A stretch of 64,000 nucleotides of DNA, from contig OX235262.1 of the NCBI GenBank assembly GCA_944472135.2, forward strand, positions 58,500,440-58,564,439. Reading direction: 5' to 3'. Positions 24,485 through 35,799 of the stretch are shown here, in pieces. The DNA comes from Trichobilharzia regenti (taxonomy: Eukaryota > Platyhelminthes > Trematoda > Strigeidida > Schistosomatidae). The notes under the pieces were generated by a model. That model did not search any database. It worked only from the letters and a program-made list of their open reading frames with translations, and had not been told where the DNA came from. The position numbers were made by a program, and so were the translations under genes. How positions within the stretch are numbered: position 1 is the first letter of the stretch; each line of letters begins with the position of its first letter.

Positions 24485-25492
24485 TTGGACGCGGGTGTTT
24501 TGAGAAACTGCGTCATGCCTGTAGGCAGCTGTGGAGTGCCTGGTCTCCAACCAGTCCGTGACCTTGTATTGTTTCCTCTAGGACTAAAGGAAGAGGCTAC
24601 GATATCGTTAGGTTCTGACACCATTACAATACATGCGAAGGATTTACGGAAGGTAGCTCATTTAGGGTCTGGCTATTATGGGAGGGTAGAAAAAATGGTT
24701 CACACGCCCACTTCACATGAATTTGCAGTCAAACATATTTCAGTTCACCTGAATTATCTGTCCAGACCTCTTATTTCTCGTGAATTTGCTGTTAGTACGC
24801 GTTGTAACTATTGATCTGTCGTGACTTGTTATTGTGCTCTCTTTTGCGAGGGTGATGTTCTAATTGTTATGGAACCAATGGATACGTCTTTGGATAAATT
24901 ATTGAAGAAAGCTTACAATTCCGGTCGCATTTTTCCTCCTGATGTCTTGGCTTACATTGTATTGTCAGTTGTTGAAGCTCTTGAGTATCTCCATCAACTT
25001 GAAGTTATACATCGTGATGTAAAACCATCTAATATGCTTGCTGATTGTCAAGGTCGAGTAAAGATCTGTAATTTTGAAGTATCAGCTGATCTAGAGAATT
25101 CAATTGCGCTAACCAATATAGGTACTCAAGCTTATTTAGCTTCTGAACGAATTAACACACGGGAGAATAAAGGCTTCTGTATTCGTTCCGACGTTTGGTC
25201 ACTTGGTCTTAGTGTACTGGAATTAGCAACTGGGAAACCTTGTTATCCTCAATCACAAAATGTATTTCAGCAGTAAGTCCAGGTTGTCCATGAACCATCA
25301 CCACGATTACCAGAGTCAAGTCCACACCCAGATTCCTTACGCAAATCCATTGATTCATGTCTCATGAAGAATAAAGACGGCAGACTGAATTACGTTCAAC
25401 TACTTAAATCAGAATTTTTGTCTAATGTGGATGCCAAAAGTGGTCAAGAATCATTCAAAAAATTCCTAGTAGATTTCCTTGATGACAATTAA
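24485..25492 (+). pseudogene. MAP kinase kinase 3/6-like retrocopy (intronless, two stops)
   Basis: A continuous 336-codon frame without introns or frameshifts, homologous over its whole kinase domain to MKK3/MKK6 (p38 activators). First in-frame ATG 24515. Seen in order: Gly loop GSGYYG, VAIK-type Lys in EFAVKH, GALF-like CALFCEGDVLIVMEPMDTSL, HRD loop VIHRDVKPSN, activation segment and APE-like YLASERI, then SDVWSLG and the C-lobe to LVDFLDDN and TAA 25490-25492. Damage: TGA at 24812-24814, TAA at 25274-25276, DFG replaced by NFE (metal-binding Asp lost), APE changed to ASE. About a dozen residues appear missing near the first stop. No clear poly(A) remains. Dead as a kinase. Confidence 0.88.
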
Positions 25493-25556
25493 CACTCTGT
25501 ATTGATTTTATGTATACTTCTTGATTCTTTTATCGTATGAGACAGCGCCGATTATG

Positions 25557-25557
<1 letters not shown>

Positions 25558-25592
<35 letters not shown>
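25558..25592. repeat. (TA)n microsatellite
   Basis: About 17 TA units just 3' of the kinase retrocopy. Confidence 0.95.
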
Positions 25593-25594
<2 letters not shown>

Positions 25595-25798
25595 CAATGT
25601 TGTGTTTTATACTTTTCTCGTTTCAATTTCTTTCTCCCTTTTTTTGTCACAACCCAAGAGTATTTTCTACTCACTTTTATTTTTTAATGTGTGTAATGCA
25701 TTCCGGTTGTATTCAGTGTAAAGATATTTTGCACAGACTAACATCTCATTTTAATTTTTTAATTGATGCATTAAACTTTTACACTATCTACATACTGT

Positions 25799-25995
25799 GC
25801 GTCGGTGGCACAGTGGTTAGGACTCTCGCCGACCATGCACATGGTCCGAGGTTCGATCCCCCGCCGACGCACACCGTATATCTATGGTAGGTCTGCAAAA
25901 TTTGGTCTACAGATATCACAAGCTGAAAATTCCATACTTCTACCAAAACGTACTGTGTGGAATCAAGCTGCAATCAAAAATAAAATAAATGGAAA
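25799..25995 (+). repeat. tRNA-headed SINE (family B), well-preserved head
   Basis: The first 72-73 bases look like a tRNA: a 7-bp acceptor pairing GCGTCGG (25799-25805) with CCGACGC (25864-25870), A-box-like GGCACAGTGGTTAGGA, an anticodon-like hairpin GACCATGCACATGGTC, and B box GGTTCGATCCC. A tail follows (ATATCTATGGTAGG..., TGCTGAAAATTCC-like, TACCAAAA, ending in AAAATAAAATAAAT). The loop of the anticodon-like hairpin is 6 nt rather than 7, and the head recurs with the same tail at 28682 and 47842, so it is a SINE rather than a working tRNA. Confidence 0.75.
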
Positions 25996-26169
25996 GTATA
26001 CATATATAAAAGAAATTATATATTTGTATAAATCTACGTGAAAGTAAAATAAATAATTCAATGAAGATGCCATCTGGAAAATTTAAAAGACTCAAAATGT
26101 TACCACTAACCACGTGGCCAAGAAAGTAAAAAAGGATTCTGTGTATCTGTTAACAAAAAGCCTACATAT

Positions 26170-26760
26170 ATATATGACTACAATTCAAAGTTAATATACC
26201 AAATAAAATAATAACCAATAAGTTGAGAATACTGACTTAAAGAGCTGATAAGCTGCAGCTTATATTTTTCTAAACAACCAGTTATGAATTAGATCATTAG
26301 ATCATCTTGTCAAAACAGGTAAAACAGCTAGTCCTGAGGAGTCTTCCTCTATCATCTATCCAGAAATAAATAAATTACTGAAGGCCTCTACATACCAAAC
26401 ACTCCAAACAGTAGAGGTTATTGCAGTCCACCTAAGTCCATCGGAGCTCTGCGTGTAAGAGAAGCACATCCAAGCATTATTGCCACCCTGACCTTCTATC
26501 GAGGCTATTAATTCATAAATTCTGTGTTACTTGCCTTAATTTATCTATCTTATATATTCAGTTTCTTATTACATTTGTATGTATTTTATAATTCACTGAT
26601 GCTTTTGAAGCGTAATCTCTTTATACTGTTGACTCAGTGTGCTCAAAAGCACCAATTATATTGTCAAAAGCAATATTTCCTTAATTATTACTGCTATACG
26701 ACTGCAGATCATGATGACAAATTTATCGAAAATGAATATTCTCTATGATTTAAACAACCT
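26170..26760 (+). mobile_element. Penelope-like element 3' remnant
   Basis: Heavily mutated copy of the region found at 8440-9000 and 32500-32800: the order ATGACTACAATTCAAAGTTA, TAGATCATCTTGTCAAAACA, AGAGGTTATTGCAGTCCACC and TGACCTTCTATCGAGGC matches. No usable reading frame. Confidence 0.6.
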
Positions 26761-27344
26761 TTTAATCAAATCATTCCAATCTTTTTCTTTTTCGCAAAAT
26801 TGTTGGTCATTCTAGCTGTAATTTAAATTTCTGTTCTCTAACCTACTAATCTGACCTGTGCTATTGACTTCACTGTCATTAAACGGTACTTGGTGGATTA
26901 TGTTATTAGTCCTCAGTAGATCTATCACATCCTTAATCTAACAAGGTTTGTCTTTGAGTAAGTTAATTAGTTTAGACGCCGCACTAATTTCAGCCTTATT
27001 TTGAATCTTACCTAAGCTCTTTGGTCATTTTTCCCTATTTCGTAATATAGTGTCGGGATTTTCATTTCCTTATTATTTATTTTATTTTCATTATTACTCC
27101 TATTTTTCATATGGGTTCTAATACACTTCTGAATGACATCAGGGTGAAGATGTTCCCTCCTGGTAAGACAAATTCAATAAGACACAATTCACTTTATGTC
27201 ATTCTCGCGTTTACAAGTTGAGCCTTATGGTGTTTCTAAACATTCCAGCTGAATAGTCGTCCAGTCTTCTGTCATTTAAAAGTAAGTCAGTTTACTTTAA
27301 TAAAACTTACCAAAGTCCTGAAAAACGATTATTGACTCCTCATT

Positions 27345-27600
27345 TCATTCGGCCTTCTTTTTCAGCATAAAACGTTTACAGTAATTCTCCAGTTGTTTAG
27401 CATAGAGCCATTCATGGTAGTACTTGCTTTCATGGTGACTAAAACATTTTCTCGGAAACAATGTCAAATAATCAGGCCGCAGTCTGGATGTATTACAATA
27501 CTCTGTGTCAGATTTTTTAGTATTTTTGAGCAAATCTGTTGCCTCTGATTTCTGTTCGCAGCTAATGACTGTCCAGAGTTTCTGTTGAAGACTTTTTGAA
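27345..27600 (-). CDS. Possible C-terminal TRPM exon (uncertain)
   Basis: Downstream of the last secure TRPM exon, an open minus-strand frame ends KYYHEWLYAKQLENYCKRF then TGA at 27345-27347. TRPM C-termini often have a charged helix of this kind after the TRP helix, but the match is weak and no acceptor was fixed. It could equally be chance open sequence. Confidence 0.25.
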
Positions 27601-27929
27601 CAGAAATATATGTGTGTGGAAAAGAAAGAACAAAGCAACGCAAAGTGAAGAAAAAAACTATTTAAAATAAATATCTCAATAATTTTCAAATAACTTCTGG
27701 TTAAAAATGTACAGTTTGAGTTAAAATGATGTGAAATATTCACTTAACTTTCAGCTAGTGACTTCTAGATTTCACTACTATGCCACTTATTTTAACGTTA
27801 GCAATTGAAAAGCATTTTAAACCTCCAAAACGAAATGTATTACTCATAACCTAGTACATGAAAGTCTTCTCCTGGGGATTACTTAAGTATTCTAAATCTA
27901 TACCTCACCTAACCTATGATATTCCTGAA

Positions 27930-28460
27930 TGTGACGCACTAGATCATGAAGGAGAAGGCAGGTATACGTCAAACCTGGGAGAAATTAGCGAAAGATCTGG
28001 AATTCGCGGATGATTCATGCCTTATTTCACACAAACTCGAAGGTGTGCGGACTCAAAACAACCAGCTGACAACATAGACAGTGAAAATAGGAATTCAAGT
28101 GAAAACCGAGACGACAGAGTTGATGGAGATACCTACCCATCAACAACATGTCCCCATAACCGTCAGCAAAAGAAATATGAAGGGGATCACCTCTCTTACT
28201 TATCTAGATAGTGTTGTTTCAACCACAGATGACGGTGAGGATGAGGATGTTTAAGCTTGCCGGTATCCGAAAAGGGAGAAGGACTTATTATTCGGAAGCC
28301 AATACGAAAATCTACTGCACTCAGCATAATAGGCGAGATTCAAATTTTCACCTCTAATATCAAGTCAGTAATTCCATATGATTCAGAGACTCAGTGGACC
28401 CATCATCAGAAGCATTTCCAATAGGCTTTAAACTATCACCAAGAGCCGGTTATGAAATCC
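27930..28460 (+). mobile_element. Non-LTR retrotransposon fragment (second RT subfamily)
   Basis: Decayed RT palm region: LEFADDSCLISHKLE-like sequence near 27998-28040 (F-A-D-D catalytic box, second frame), SKRNMKGITSLTYLDSVVST near 28165-28220 and the following GEDEDV. Related to the copy at 52620-53275, distinct in sequence from the 38260-38895 type. Confidence 0.6.
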
Positions 28461-28681
28461 AACAATTCTCACAGTGACAAGACGCGGATATTGTGAATGG
28501 ATTAATGTTTCCTTAAGCTCAACAATCAATCCATCTAAATTAAGTGAAACCATTATTACTAATACAGATACTGTCTAGATTATAATAGAATCAAAACATT
28601 TCTTGCTTCATAAGTGTGCACTGTGAATGACTTTAGTCTAGTCACCTTCAGATCCTTATATTCACCTTTTAGTATTGGAGT

Positions 28682-28862
28682 GCGTCGGCGGCACAGTGGT
28701 TAGGACTCTCGCCGACCATGCACATGGTCCGAGGTTCGATCTCCTGTCGATGCACACCTGATATCTATGATCGGCCTGCGAAATTTAGTCTACCGATATC
28801 ACATGCTGAAAATTCCATACTTGTACCAAAAATACAATGCGAAATCAAGCTGTAGTAAAAAA
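28682..28862 (+). repeat. tRNA-headed SINE (family B)
   Basis: Same head and tail as 25799-25995, with mutated acceptor 3' strand (TGTCGATGC). Ends in AATCAAGCTGTAGTAAAAAA. Confidence 0.75.
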
Positions 28863-29024
28863 CACTTCATGATATTCATATTTAGATAATAACTTCGTAT
28901 ATTTCACTAGTAATGAAATTTCAGGCCTCCTCGTTTGTAAAGTGATGAGTGTCTCCTCCTGTCTCGCGGATAGACCCGCCTCCATTTCCATTCAAGAAAC
29001 TGTCTTTTGTGTCAGTGATTCTGT

Positions 29025-29245
29025 GTGGTAGGACGTCTCCAGTGCACTCACATTTTTATGGGTTATATTCCCGACCAGTTTACTCCTAAACATCGCCAAT
29101 CTGAGGGTTACGCCTGGTGGAAAAAGAAGGTCCAGAGTGAGGCCAGCGACCCAAACTCCGCAAAAAAAGATAATGCCACTGCTGGAACCTCAAAACGAAC
29201 ACCTGGGGTTTTAGATTCCATTTGGAACTCAAAGAAATGAAGAAA
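29025..29245 (+). repeat. Diverged SINE-like repeat
   Basis: Resembles the middle of 34888-35110 and 60725-60950 (TCCCGACCAGTTTACTCCTAAA, trimmed here, compared with GACAGACTCACTCCTAGAC; then CTGGAACCTC and TAGATTCCATTTGG at the end). It stays open for 71 codons, but the product matches nothing. Confidence 0.4.
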
Positions 29246-29388
29246 CTGTATTTTTGATCTAGAGATCCCAGTTGAGTATTTTTAAGGTATTAAAAGTATT
29301 AAAACAGTGTTAAAAATAAAAGGTACTCTAGTCGAAACTTCTCAGATTTAAAAACACTTGTATTCTAGACAAATATGCGATAACTTAC

Positions 29389-29570
29389 ATCGTTTGACTT
29401 TTGACACAATTATTTTAACACGAAGACAATACAGAATAAATTCAATAATGGCTGTTATAGCAGAGAAAGGCACTGGAAGAATCGATCGGTTACTATACTC
29501 TAACACCATAGAAAATATATTAAATTTCCATAGTTCAATTGAGTTTTCTTCGATTTTTTCAAATACATTA
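29389..29570 (-). CDS. TRPM: TRPM channel exon: TRP helix
   Basis: Last securely identified TRPM exon. Acceptor TTTCAG|T completes the Ser codon split with the S6 exon; donor CGAT|GTAAGT leaves phase 1. Encodes SNVFEKIEENSIELWKFN and FSMVLEYSNRSILPVPF, the TRP helix, followed by a hydrophobic stretch AIIEFILYCL. The Tyr and Arg of EYSNR stand at the positions that in TRPM8 (and reportedly in the schistosome praziquantel-responsive TRPM) line the ligand cavity. If the intron were retained the frame would stop 11 codons later, giving a short C-terminus. Confidence 0.88.
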
Positions 29571-29634
29571 CTGAAATTAAATTTTTTCCCAAGTGCAAAA
29601 AAGAGAAATGAAATGAACTGATTACAATTGGAAA

Positions 29635-29637
<3 letters not shown>

Positions 29638-29670
<33 letters not shown>
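29638..29670. repeat. (TA)n microsatellite flanked by 12-bp direct repeats
   Basis: TA run bracketed by two copies of ATTGGAAAGACA (29627-29638 and 29668-29679), 57 bp from a TRPM splice acceptor. Confidence 0.85.
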
Positions 29671-29673
<3 letters not shown>

Positions 29674-29679
29674 AAGACA

Positions 29680-30580
29680 AAAATGCCATCACTCAGATAC
29701 CATTTTGAAACTCGTTATAACTTAGGATAGTTATCCAAGATGTTTTTATGTTCATTTACAATGTAGAGGATTTTCAAATGTTAGTTTGTAGGAATTTCAG
29801 TTATTTCAGTATTGATGACAAACTAAATTCATTTACAGAATCAATGAAAAGTAAAAAGGGAATAGAGGTTATCACTGTTTCGTCACAGTTTTGGACTCTT
29901 CACAAGCAGAGAGAAAAAAATGAGAAACTCAGAGAGGACATCTTTTCAGCAATTCCATTTTCAAATGCAGCTGTACAATCGCATAGGTACAATTATTAAT
30001 TAATTCCACATGATAGCGATGGATATTAAGGGTGATAATAATTTTCAACTTGATGCAAAACTATGGAAATACACTGACTTTAATGGGTTTTTGTTTACTT
30101 TGTAAATGACTATGAATGATGAGTAAGGTGAGACGGTGTGGCAGGTTTTGACGAGGCATTCAATTGTGGCGCTTCTGAGTGAATCAGTGCCTCCTCTTTG
30201 CAGCCATGCTGAATAATTTTCTTTAACACGACCTATGTACTTAGCTCCTCAGTGGACTGATTTGTGCGGATTGGCAGGGTTATACGTGGAAATTTGTCCT
30301 TCACACTGCTTAGAAATTGTGGATGACTAGAAAATGTCATTCTTATTTTTGAGTAGGAACGGTCTTTTTTAAGCGACAAGAGATTCACCGCTTTAGGATG
30401 TCTGCCGCTACATTCCTCCTGAAATTCAGATTCAAATACAGCGTTTTCTTTGCTATTTAAATGCATTCTTCTCTTTTTGGCTGTGGTTGTACAGCCTTGA
30501 AGAATTAAATCTCCTGAAAGCTATCTTTGCTGAGCTTCTTGTTCTTTTATGTCTAATGTTTCAATGGGTATTTTCTGCAG
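29680..30580. other. TRPM intron, unclassified repeat
   Basis: The part 29930-30230 (GACATCTTTTCAGCAATTCC ... GCAGCCATGCTGAATAA) resembles 45885-46210, so an unnamed repeat, perhaps part of a retroelement, occurs twice in TRPM introns. No protein recognised. Confidence 0.4.
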
Positions 30581-31340
30581 TAAAACTCACTAACGACCTC
30601 AAGAGTAATCGGACCTACGACCTTGAGGTTACCAGATGGGGGTGTTCACCACTGAGCCATTAAGACGGAATTCAATGGTATATCAGCTCTAACTTCTGAT
30701 AATTTGCGGTATATAGGACAATCCCCAGCCAGTGTCACAAGTGAGTATCTCACTTCACACCCAACCTGGTGGGCTACGCTCGTCACAACTTCCCACTAGA
30801 ATCTCAGGCAACTTCATCGTGTAATAAGTCACTAGTGAGCACTAGATTAATTTCTAATTGTTAGTTTGTAGGGATTTTATAAATTCTGAGATCGATCATC
30901 AACCGATTTACTAAATATTAAATTTTAATGTTTGATCACAGTTTCTAAGCTGCTTACACCACATAATGTGTGTATATTTATGCATTTTCAGGACGCTTCA
31001 GGTCGCATGATTTTTTCAATTGGATCTTTAAAGCTTACATGAAAACAAGTAGATAAAAAGCGAAAAAGGATTAGTAGGAAAAAAATTACAGATTAGACCC
31101 CGAACAAGTGCGAACGTAACAATGACCCTGGAACACTCCGTCACAACAAGACTATGAAACCGGGTAAACAATACCACATTCAAGTTTCACGGCTGAGTGA
31201 TATCAGTTAGAGAACTAGTATAAACCAGCAAGTAGTATCGGGCAGCAGTACCCACCCACCTCCAGCGTTCGAACCTAAGACCTCCTGGTTACAAGGTCAC
31301 CTCGAAGACAATTCAGCCAACTGAGACATAACCCGTGGAA
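30580..31340 (-). repeat. Two degraded family A SINE copies
   Basis: Minus-strand tRNA-like heads with B boxes near 30620-30650 and 31262-31300 (GGTCTTAGGTTCGAAC), plus the family's conserved blocks GAAGTTGTGACGAG near 30778-30795 and CTAACTGATATCACTC near 31195-31212. Too mutated for a hammerhead core. Confidence 0.5.
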
Positions 31341-31598
31341 AGACTATGAAATCAAGTGTAAAGATATTAAACAAGAGATCTGATTGTTTTAAAGCTATTG
31401 TTAGCTAAGGAATGGATTGGGAAAAGAATCGTTTCTGGGTGAGTTATTTACTTAAATTTACTTCCCAGCTCAGTCGCTTGTCTCAAAGTTATTTATGCAT
31501 TAGCGACTGTTAAGTGCCAATCTTCTAACTTTGTCAAGTTAGTCTGGATAACATGAAATATATATATATGGGCTTATCTATAAATCCTCAACACTTAC

Positions 31599-31737
31599 CT
31601 AAAGATTGCAATCAATAAATTCATCAAAAGTATTGCAGCAGTCATTAAATAAGCCGCTAAAAATAATGGACTTAAAATGTTAAATGCTGGACACTCTTCA
31701 CCAACCATAGTAACATTTGAGCAGCCTTCTTTTTGGG
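31599..31737 (-). CDS. TRPM: TRPM channel exon: pore loop and S6
   Basis: Acceptor TTCTAG|CC and donor TTTAG|GTAAGT; 139 bases, phases 1 in and 2 out, both matching the neighbours. Encodes the outer pore loop with two cysteines 11 apart (GCSNVTMVGEECP), the pair that forms a disulphide in known TRPMs and with an N-x-T glycosylation motif between them. The S6 gate helix LFLAAYLMTAAILLMNLLIA follows. A well-kept functional exon. Confidence 0.92.
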
Positions 31738-32179
31738 CTAGAAGAAGAAAATAGTGACAATTTTTCACGTAAAATAAATAGAAAATTATGATCTGAGAAG
31801 GCATGAATGAAAAATAATTGACTGTCTAAAAGAAATACATAGGTAGTAGTCTTTAAAGTGGGCAAGTAATATATCGTTGTTAACCTCCAGGCAGTCGTAT
31901 TACTGTTAGTAGTAGAGTGAATGCCTCAAGCGAATAAAATATTGTTAAGTTGATACATTATATCGTTTGGTAAATTCCTCATTTAAAAAAGGCAGATACA
32001 AGGCATAAACGAAAGTTCAACACACAACCCCAGACAAAATTTCGATCTATTTTCGGGGTGTAAAATAGGAAAGCAATACAATTTTGGTTGTTGAAGAAAG
32101 AATACTCTTTTCGATAACTTCTACAGTTATAAATCCATAATAATTTATAAATTTTCAAGATCTTGTTTTTAGGGATTTG

Positions 32180-32440
32180 ATTGGTTTCAAGTTTGATCTC
32201 CGAATGATATCAGTTGGTGAAACATTTAAAGCCATCAGGGAGTAGTGGACAGTTGTTTCGTCGTAGTCTGGTCACTGATTCAGGTGCCCGTGGCCGAAAT
32301 GTCCACGAGCCCGTCTTACAACAGGAAGTTCGTGGGTTCGAACACTGGCGGTGGGTGCTAACTGCCAATCAGTCCCAGATAAGGACTCCTTGCTCTTTTC
32401 CAACGATTCTCAAATTGATATCATTCCATCATCAAACTTG
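32180..32440 (+). repeat. Family A SINE, rearranged (tail piece in front of head)
   Basis: A reversed tail piece (ATGATATCAGTTGGTGAAACA ... GGGAGTAGTGGACAG, shown in parts) precedes the tRNA-like head with B box GGGTTCGAACACT; then GTGGGTGCTAACTG and a mutated hammerhead remnant. This is the same snap-back order as the cleaner copy at 46350-46645. Confidence 0.55.
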
Positions 32441-32499
32441 AAATTATAGAATTATTATTAATGCTGAAAACATTAAATCAATAATATCCATAGATTACA

Positions 32500-33010
32500 G
32501 CTCAAAATAAATACACTTACAGTTCTACATTAGATCATTTCATCCAAACAGACAACAAAGTTTGCCCATTGAAGGGTATTTTACTATCACATATGGGATA
32601 CTGAATAAATTGCTAAAAGCCTTCAAATACTAAACGCTCTGAACATCAAAGACCATTGCAATTGTCCTAAAACAATCGGAGCTCTACGTGCAAAAGAGGC
32701 AGTTTCAGCCATTACTACTACCCTAACCTGCTATCGAGCCTATAAATAGATAAATTCTATATTATTTCTCTTAATTTATCTAATATTCATTTTAGTAGGT
32801 GTTAAATTCATGTATATTATCACTTACAAATACTTTGGAACTGTCATCTACTCATCTTATTTGATTTAATGTCATTTAAAACAGTAATATTGTTCAAAAT
32901 GTCAATAATTCATCAATAATTATCGTGGATATATAACTAGAACCTGATGATAAAAAAGCTATCAAGATTAATACTCTTTGTTTATCAATCAGTCTTTTAA
33001 AACGGTTTCA
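32500..33010 (+). mobile_element. Penelope-like element 3' remnant
   Basis: Matches the 3' parts at 8700-9200 and 26280-26520: GAGCTCTACGTGCAAAAGAG, CTAACCTGCTATCGAGCC, and the end block AGAACCTGATGATAAAAAAG. Coding sequence destroyed. Confidence 0.6.
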
Positions 33011-33689
33011 TTGTCATCCTTAGTATATTCTGATTGCATTATGCATTCTCCTATATCTTCCGTTCTGCATAAAAAACATTTTGCTGTTTCATCTGAAGGT
33101 CAGCTATCTTTCACCTGTTTTACTACTTTACAGAAACACACATTCTTCAGTCACCTAACCTTTTTTATTGCTATAATTTTCTTTGTTAAACTTTGTTTCT
33201 ATTCAAAAAAATTTCGAACTCTATCATTTTGGATAGTGTTATTAGCAAACAGAGATTATCCGAAAAAAATGTGATGTATTTGCGCAATCTGTTTTCTAAT
33301 AACATCCCCTCACAAATAACCAGTCCAATCAAGTTTGAATTATATAACAACTTAAATCATTCCGGAACTAAGTTACTTATGATCCCTAGCAGTAACACCC
33401 TGTTATCGCGTATTTCGAACCCCTTTTATTTAAATTAAATTTTTTGCATTGTTCATGTTGTATATCCAGCTGAGAAGAAACCGCGAAATGATAAAGATTG
33501 AGCTTTTGTTATCCCGCAAAATGTTTCCTCTTCTTGCTTTATTGAGGTTTACTTATTGTAGGAATTATATGAAGTATTTATAAAAAAATACCTTTTGACG
33601 ACATTGAAATAATCTACAACAATTCAAGGACTATATTCCGACTGCCACGAATAGTGTAAGAGTGCTTGAATGAATTCTACTTAAAGACA

Positions 33690-34375
33690 TATACAGGGTT
33701 CCTAGTGATATCCAGCTGTCGGCTGGAGGACATGTATACTGCTCAGCAGTTTACTTCATCCTCCTTTATGGTTGGCGTGAGATGTGGCCACTGATAATGA
33801 AAGACATGATCATTGGTGCCTGCGTTCTATCTCCTGTGTTAAGTGGTATAATAGGGTGAACAATATTGATATTAGGCGCCTGTGGAGTGCTAAGTAAAGA
33901 GGCGAAATCAATTGACGAGGTTGTGAGATTGCGCTGATTAAGATGGGATGGTTAGCAAATGTGTTACGCATGTATGCCTAGCCATCGTCTTCCTCAATGG
34001 ACGATGTTAGCCGACACAGGATGGATTAGGTTGGAAAAGAGCTAGTGGTGGTCAGTTTAAGCCAGCCATGTCGAAAGGTGTAGACTTCCTGGTTTGGGTT
34101 CTCGAGATGGTAAAAACCAATGAAGGCAGGGGACAATCGTTCCCAATGGCTGGCGCAGATGTATTCACTCTTTCTGAATGATCATATCCATTAAAATTCT
34201 ATTGTTCTTCCTTATTAAAATCCTTTTTGCTTCACACTTCTGTTTATTATCTCTCCTCTGAATCTCTCTTTACTCTCTTCTCTTGCTTTTTCTGTCAAAT
34301 GAAGTGGGACAACTCAAACTGCTGCACACTTATGCAAAGTTCTACATAAAAACCTATCGGTCATTCTTCGTGTAA
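33690..34375 (+). mobile_element. RTE/SR2-like non-LTR retrotransposon 3' end
   Basis: C-terminal part of an endonuclease-RT polyprotein in shifting frames: YGWREMWPLIMKDM-like, RLRRLRWDGLANVLRM-like (usual WLGHVLRM), RLPQWTMLADTGWIRLEKS, GRCRLPGLGSRDG and WRRCIHS. A conserved 3' UTR ends CACTTATGCAAAGTTCTACA. The same 3' end is inserted at 40834-41142. Confidence 0.6.
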
Positions 34376-34465
34376 TACACCAGAGAATCAGCTACGTATT
34401 TCTTGATTAAGAACGTTAAAAATTTTCATGGGACCAGAAATTCATAATCCACACACTTAACTTAC

Positions 34466-34726
34466 CGAAAGCATATTCCAGTGTAATTTCACCGAATAAA
34501 TTCCAATAAGGATAGATAAATATATCACGCATTGCTGCCCACTCAAAACTGGAACGATATGGATAAAGTAGAACTTGTTGCGATACACCATAACCAATAA
34601 GTATAACGATCATAATGAATAGGAACATGAGTAGTTCAACAAACATGCCACGAATCATAACTAATTTAGGACCAAGACGAGGATGATGTGAATATAAAGT
34701 GTATATTCTCAAATAACAACCAATCA
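34466..34726 (-). CDS. TRPM: TRPM channel exon: S4-S5 linker, S5, pore helix and filter
   Basis: 261 bases, acceptor AACATAG|TG and donor TTCG|GTAAGT. Encodes the end of S4 (LIGCYLRIYTLYS), the TRPM signature linker RLGPKLVMIRGM, S5 (FVELLMFLFIMIVILIGYG), VSQQVLLYP, and the pore helix with the filter YPYWNLFGEITLEYAF. Gly-Glu at the filter is the pattern of cation-permeable TRPMs; Glu here (as in TRPM6/7) rather than Gln (TRPM2/8) suggests divalent permeation, which is inference. Confidence 0.92.
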
Positions 34727-34887
34727 CTATGTTGAAAAACAAAGAAGAAAAGTACACACAAAGTGTATAACACAGAAATCAACCTTTAGTAAACATGATA
34801 CAATATTTATTTGATCTCCGATATAGTCATGACCTGATGAAGAGTTTCAAACTCGGATGAAGTAGCTGTCCAGTACACGGTGACTTG

Positions 34888-35110
34888 TGCCCTGGTGGTT
34901 CAAGGGTAAAATGTCCACCACCCATGCACCTGGTCTAGGCTCGATTCATGACAGACTCACTCCTAGACCTAGCCTAGTTGATGGTAGTCCGGGAAAAAAA
35001 GGAATGTTAGGTGTGAAGCTAGCAATCCTACCCCATTAATACAACCTCCATGGCTGCTTAAACTGTAAAGCTTAAAGCCTGAAGCCCTATGTCCCCATCG
35101 GAACAAAAAA
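34888..35110 (+). repeat. tRNA-headed SINE (family C)
   Basis: Head CCTGGTGGTTCAAGGGTAAA ... GGTCTAGGCTCGATTC; tail GAAGCTAGCAATCCTACCCC ... AAAGCCTGAAGCCCTATGTC. Also seen at 52000-52215 and 60725-60950. Confidence 0.6.
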
Positions 35111-35799
35111 GGAATACAAATAAATATGGAAAGAAAATTGTTGCTTTGTTTAATCTCATAATATCACATTTTTAATACAAGATAATTCTAATCACCTTAA
35201 TTCATAGTAGCCTATTTGGTTGACTCCTGTCTAAACAGTAAAAATCAGGCTGAAGTTTAGATTTGCACGACGAAACCGTTTTTATCGTTACTAAATGACC
35301 CTTAATCAATAAGTTCCTCAATTTATAAAAAGCGACATTCAAACTTAAGTCAAAGACTGATACCACTGTGCAATGGTCGGAAATAATCGTCATGAAACCC
35401 TGGATCTAGGTTTCGTGGTTGCCAGCACACGTGAATAATGTCTATTTCTACCTTGGTACTCCTTTCTTGATATTTTCCAGTGAGCTGTTCCGGATCAAGA
35501 TTGATTTCCCGTGCTACTATGATGGTTGCATTGATTGGTTACTAGGAAATAACTTAGTCTGATGACCATACTGCGAAATGGACTGACAGAATTAAGTCAG
35601 CGCTAATGCCAAGGACTAGATGTATGGGACACTTAAGAAGCTGAGGTTATCTAGAGAAAATTATTTAGTTTGAACGAATCAAGAAAAAAAAGTGAGCAGA
35701 ATGACAGGACGTCAAATTTTCTGGTTTCTATCAGTTCCACACAACCTAAAGCAGCCAAATATCGAATAACAAGTTTTGACGTATTTTAATTAAAAGGCC

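Noticed and set aside
25521..25721. Frame rich in Tyr-Ile repeats
   Set aside because: Produced by the (TA)n microsatellite; same for 12020-12214 and 29621-29692.
25799..25871. A functional tRNA gene (7-bp acceptor pairing, A and B boxes present)
   Set aside because: The anticodon-like loop has 6 nt, the D arm is irregular, and the same head with the same non-tRNA tail recurs at 28682 and 47842, so it is a SINE head.
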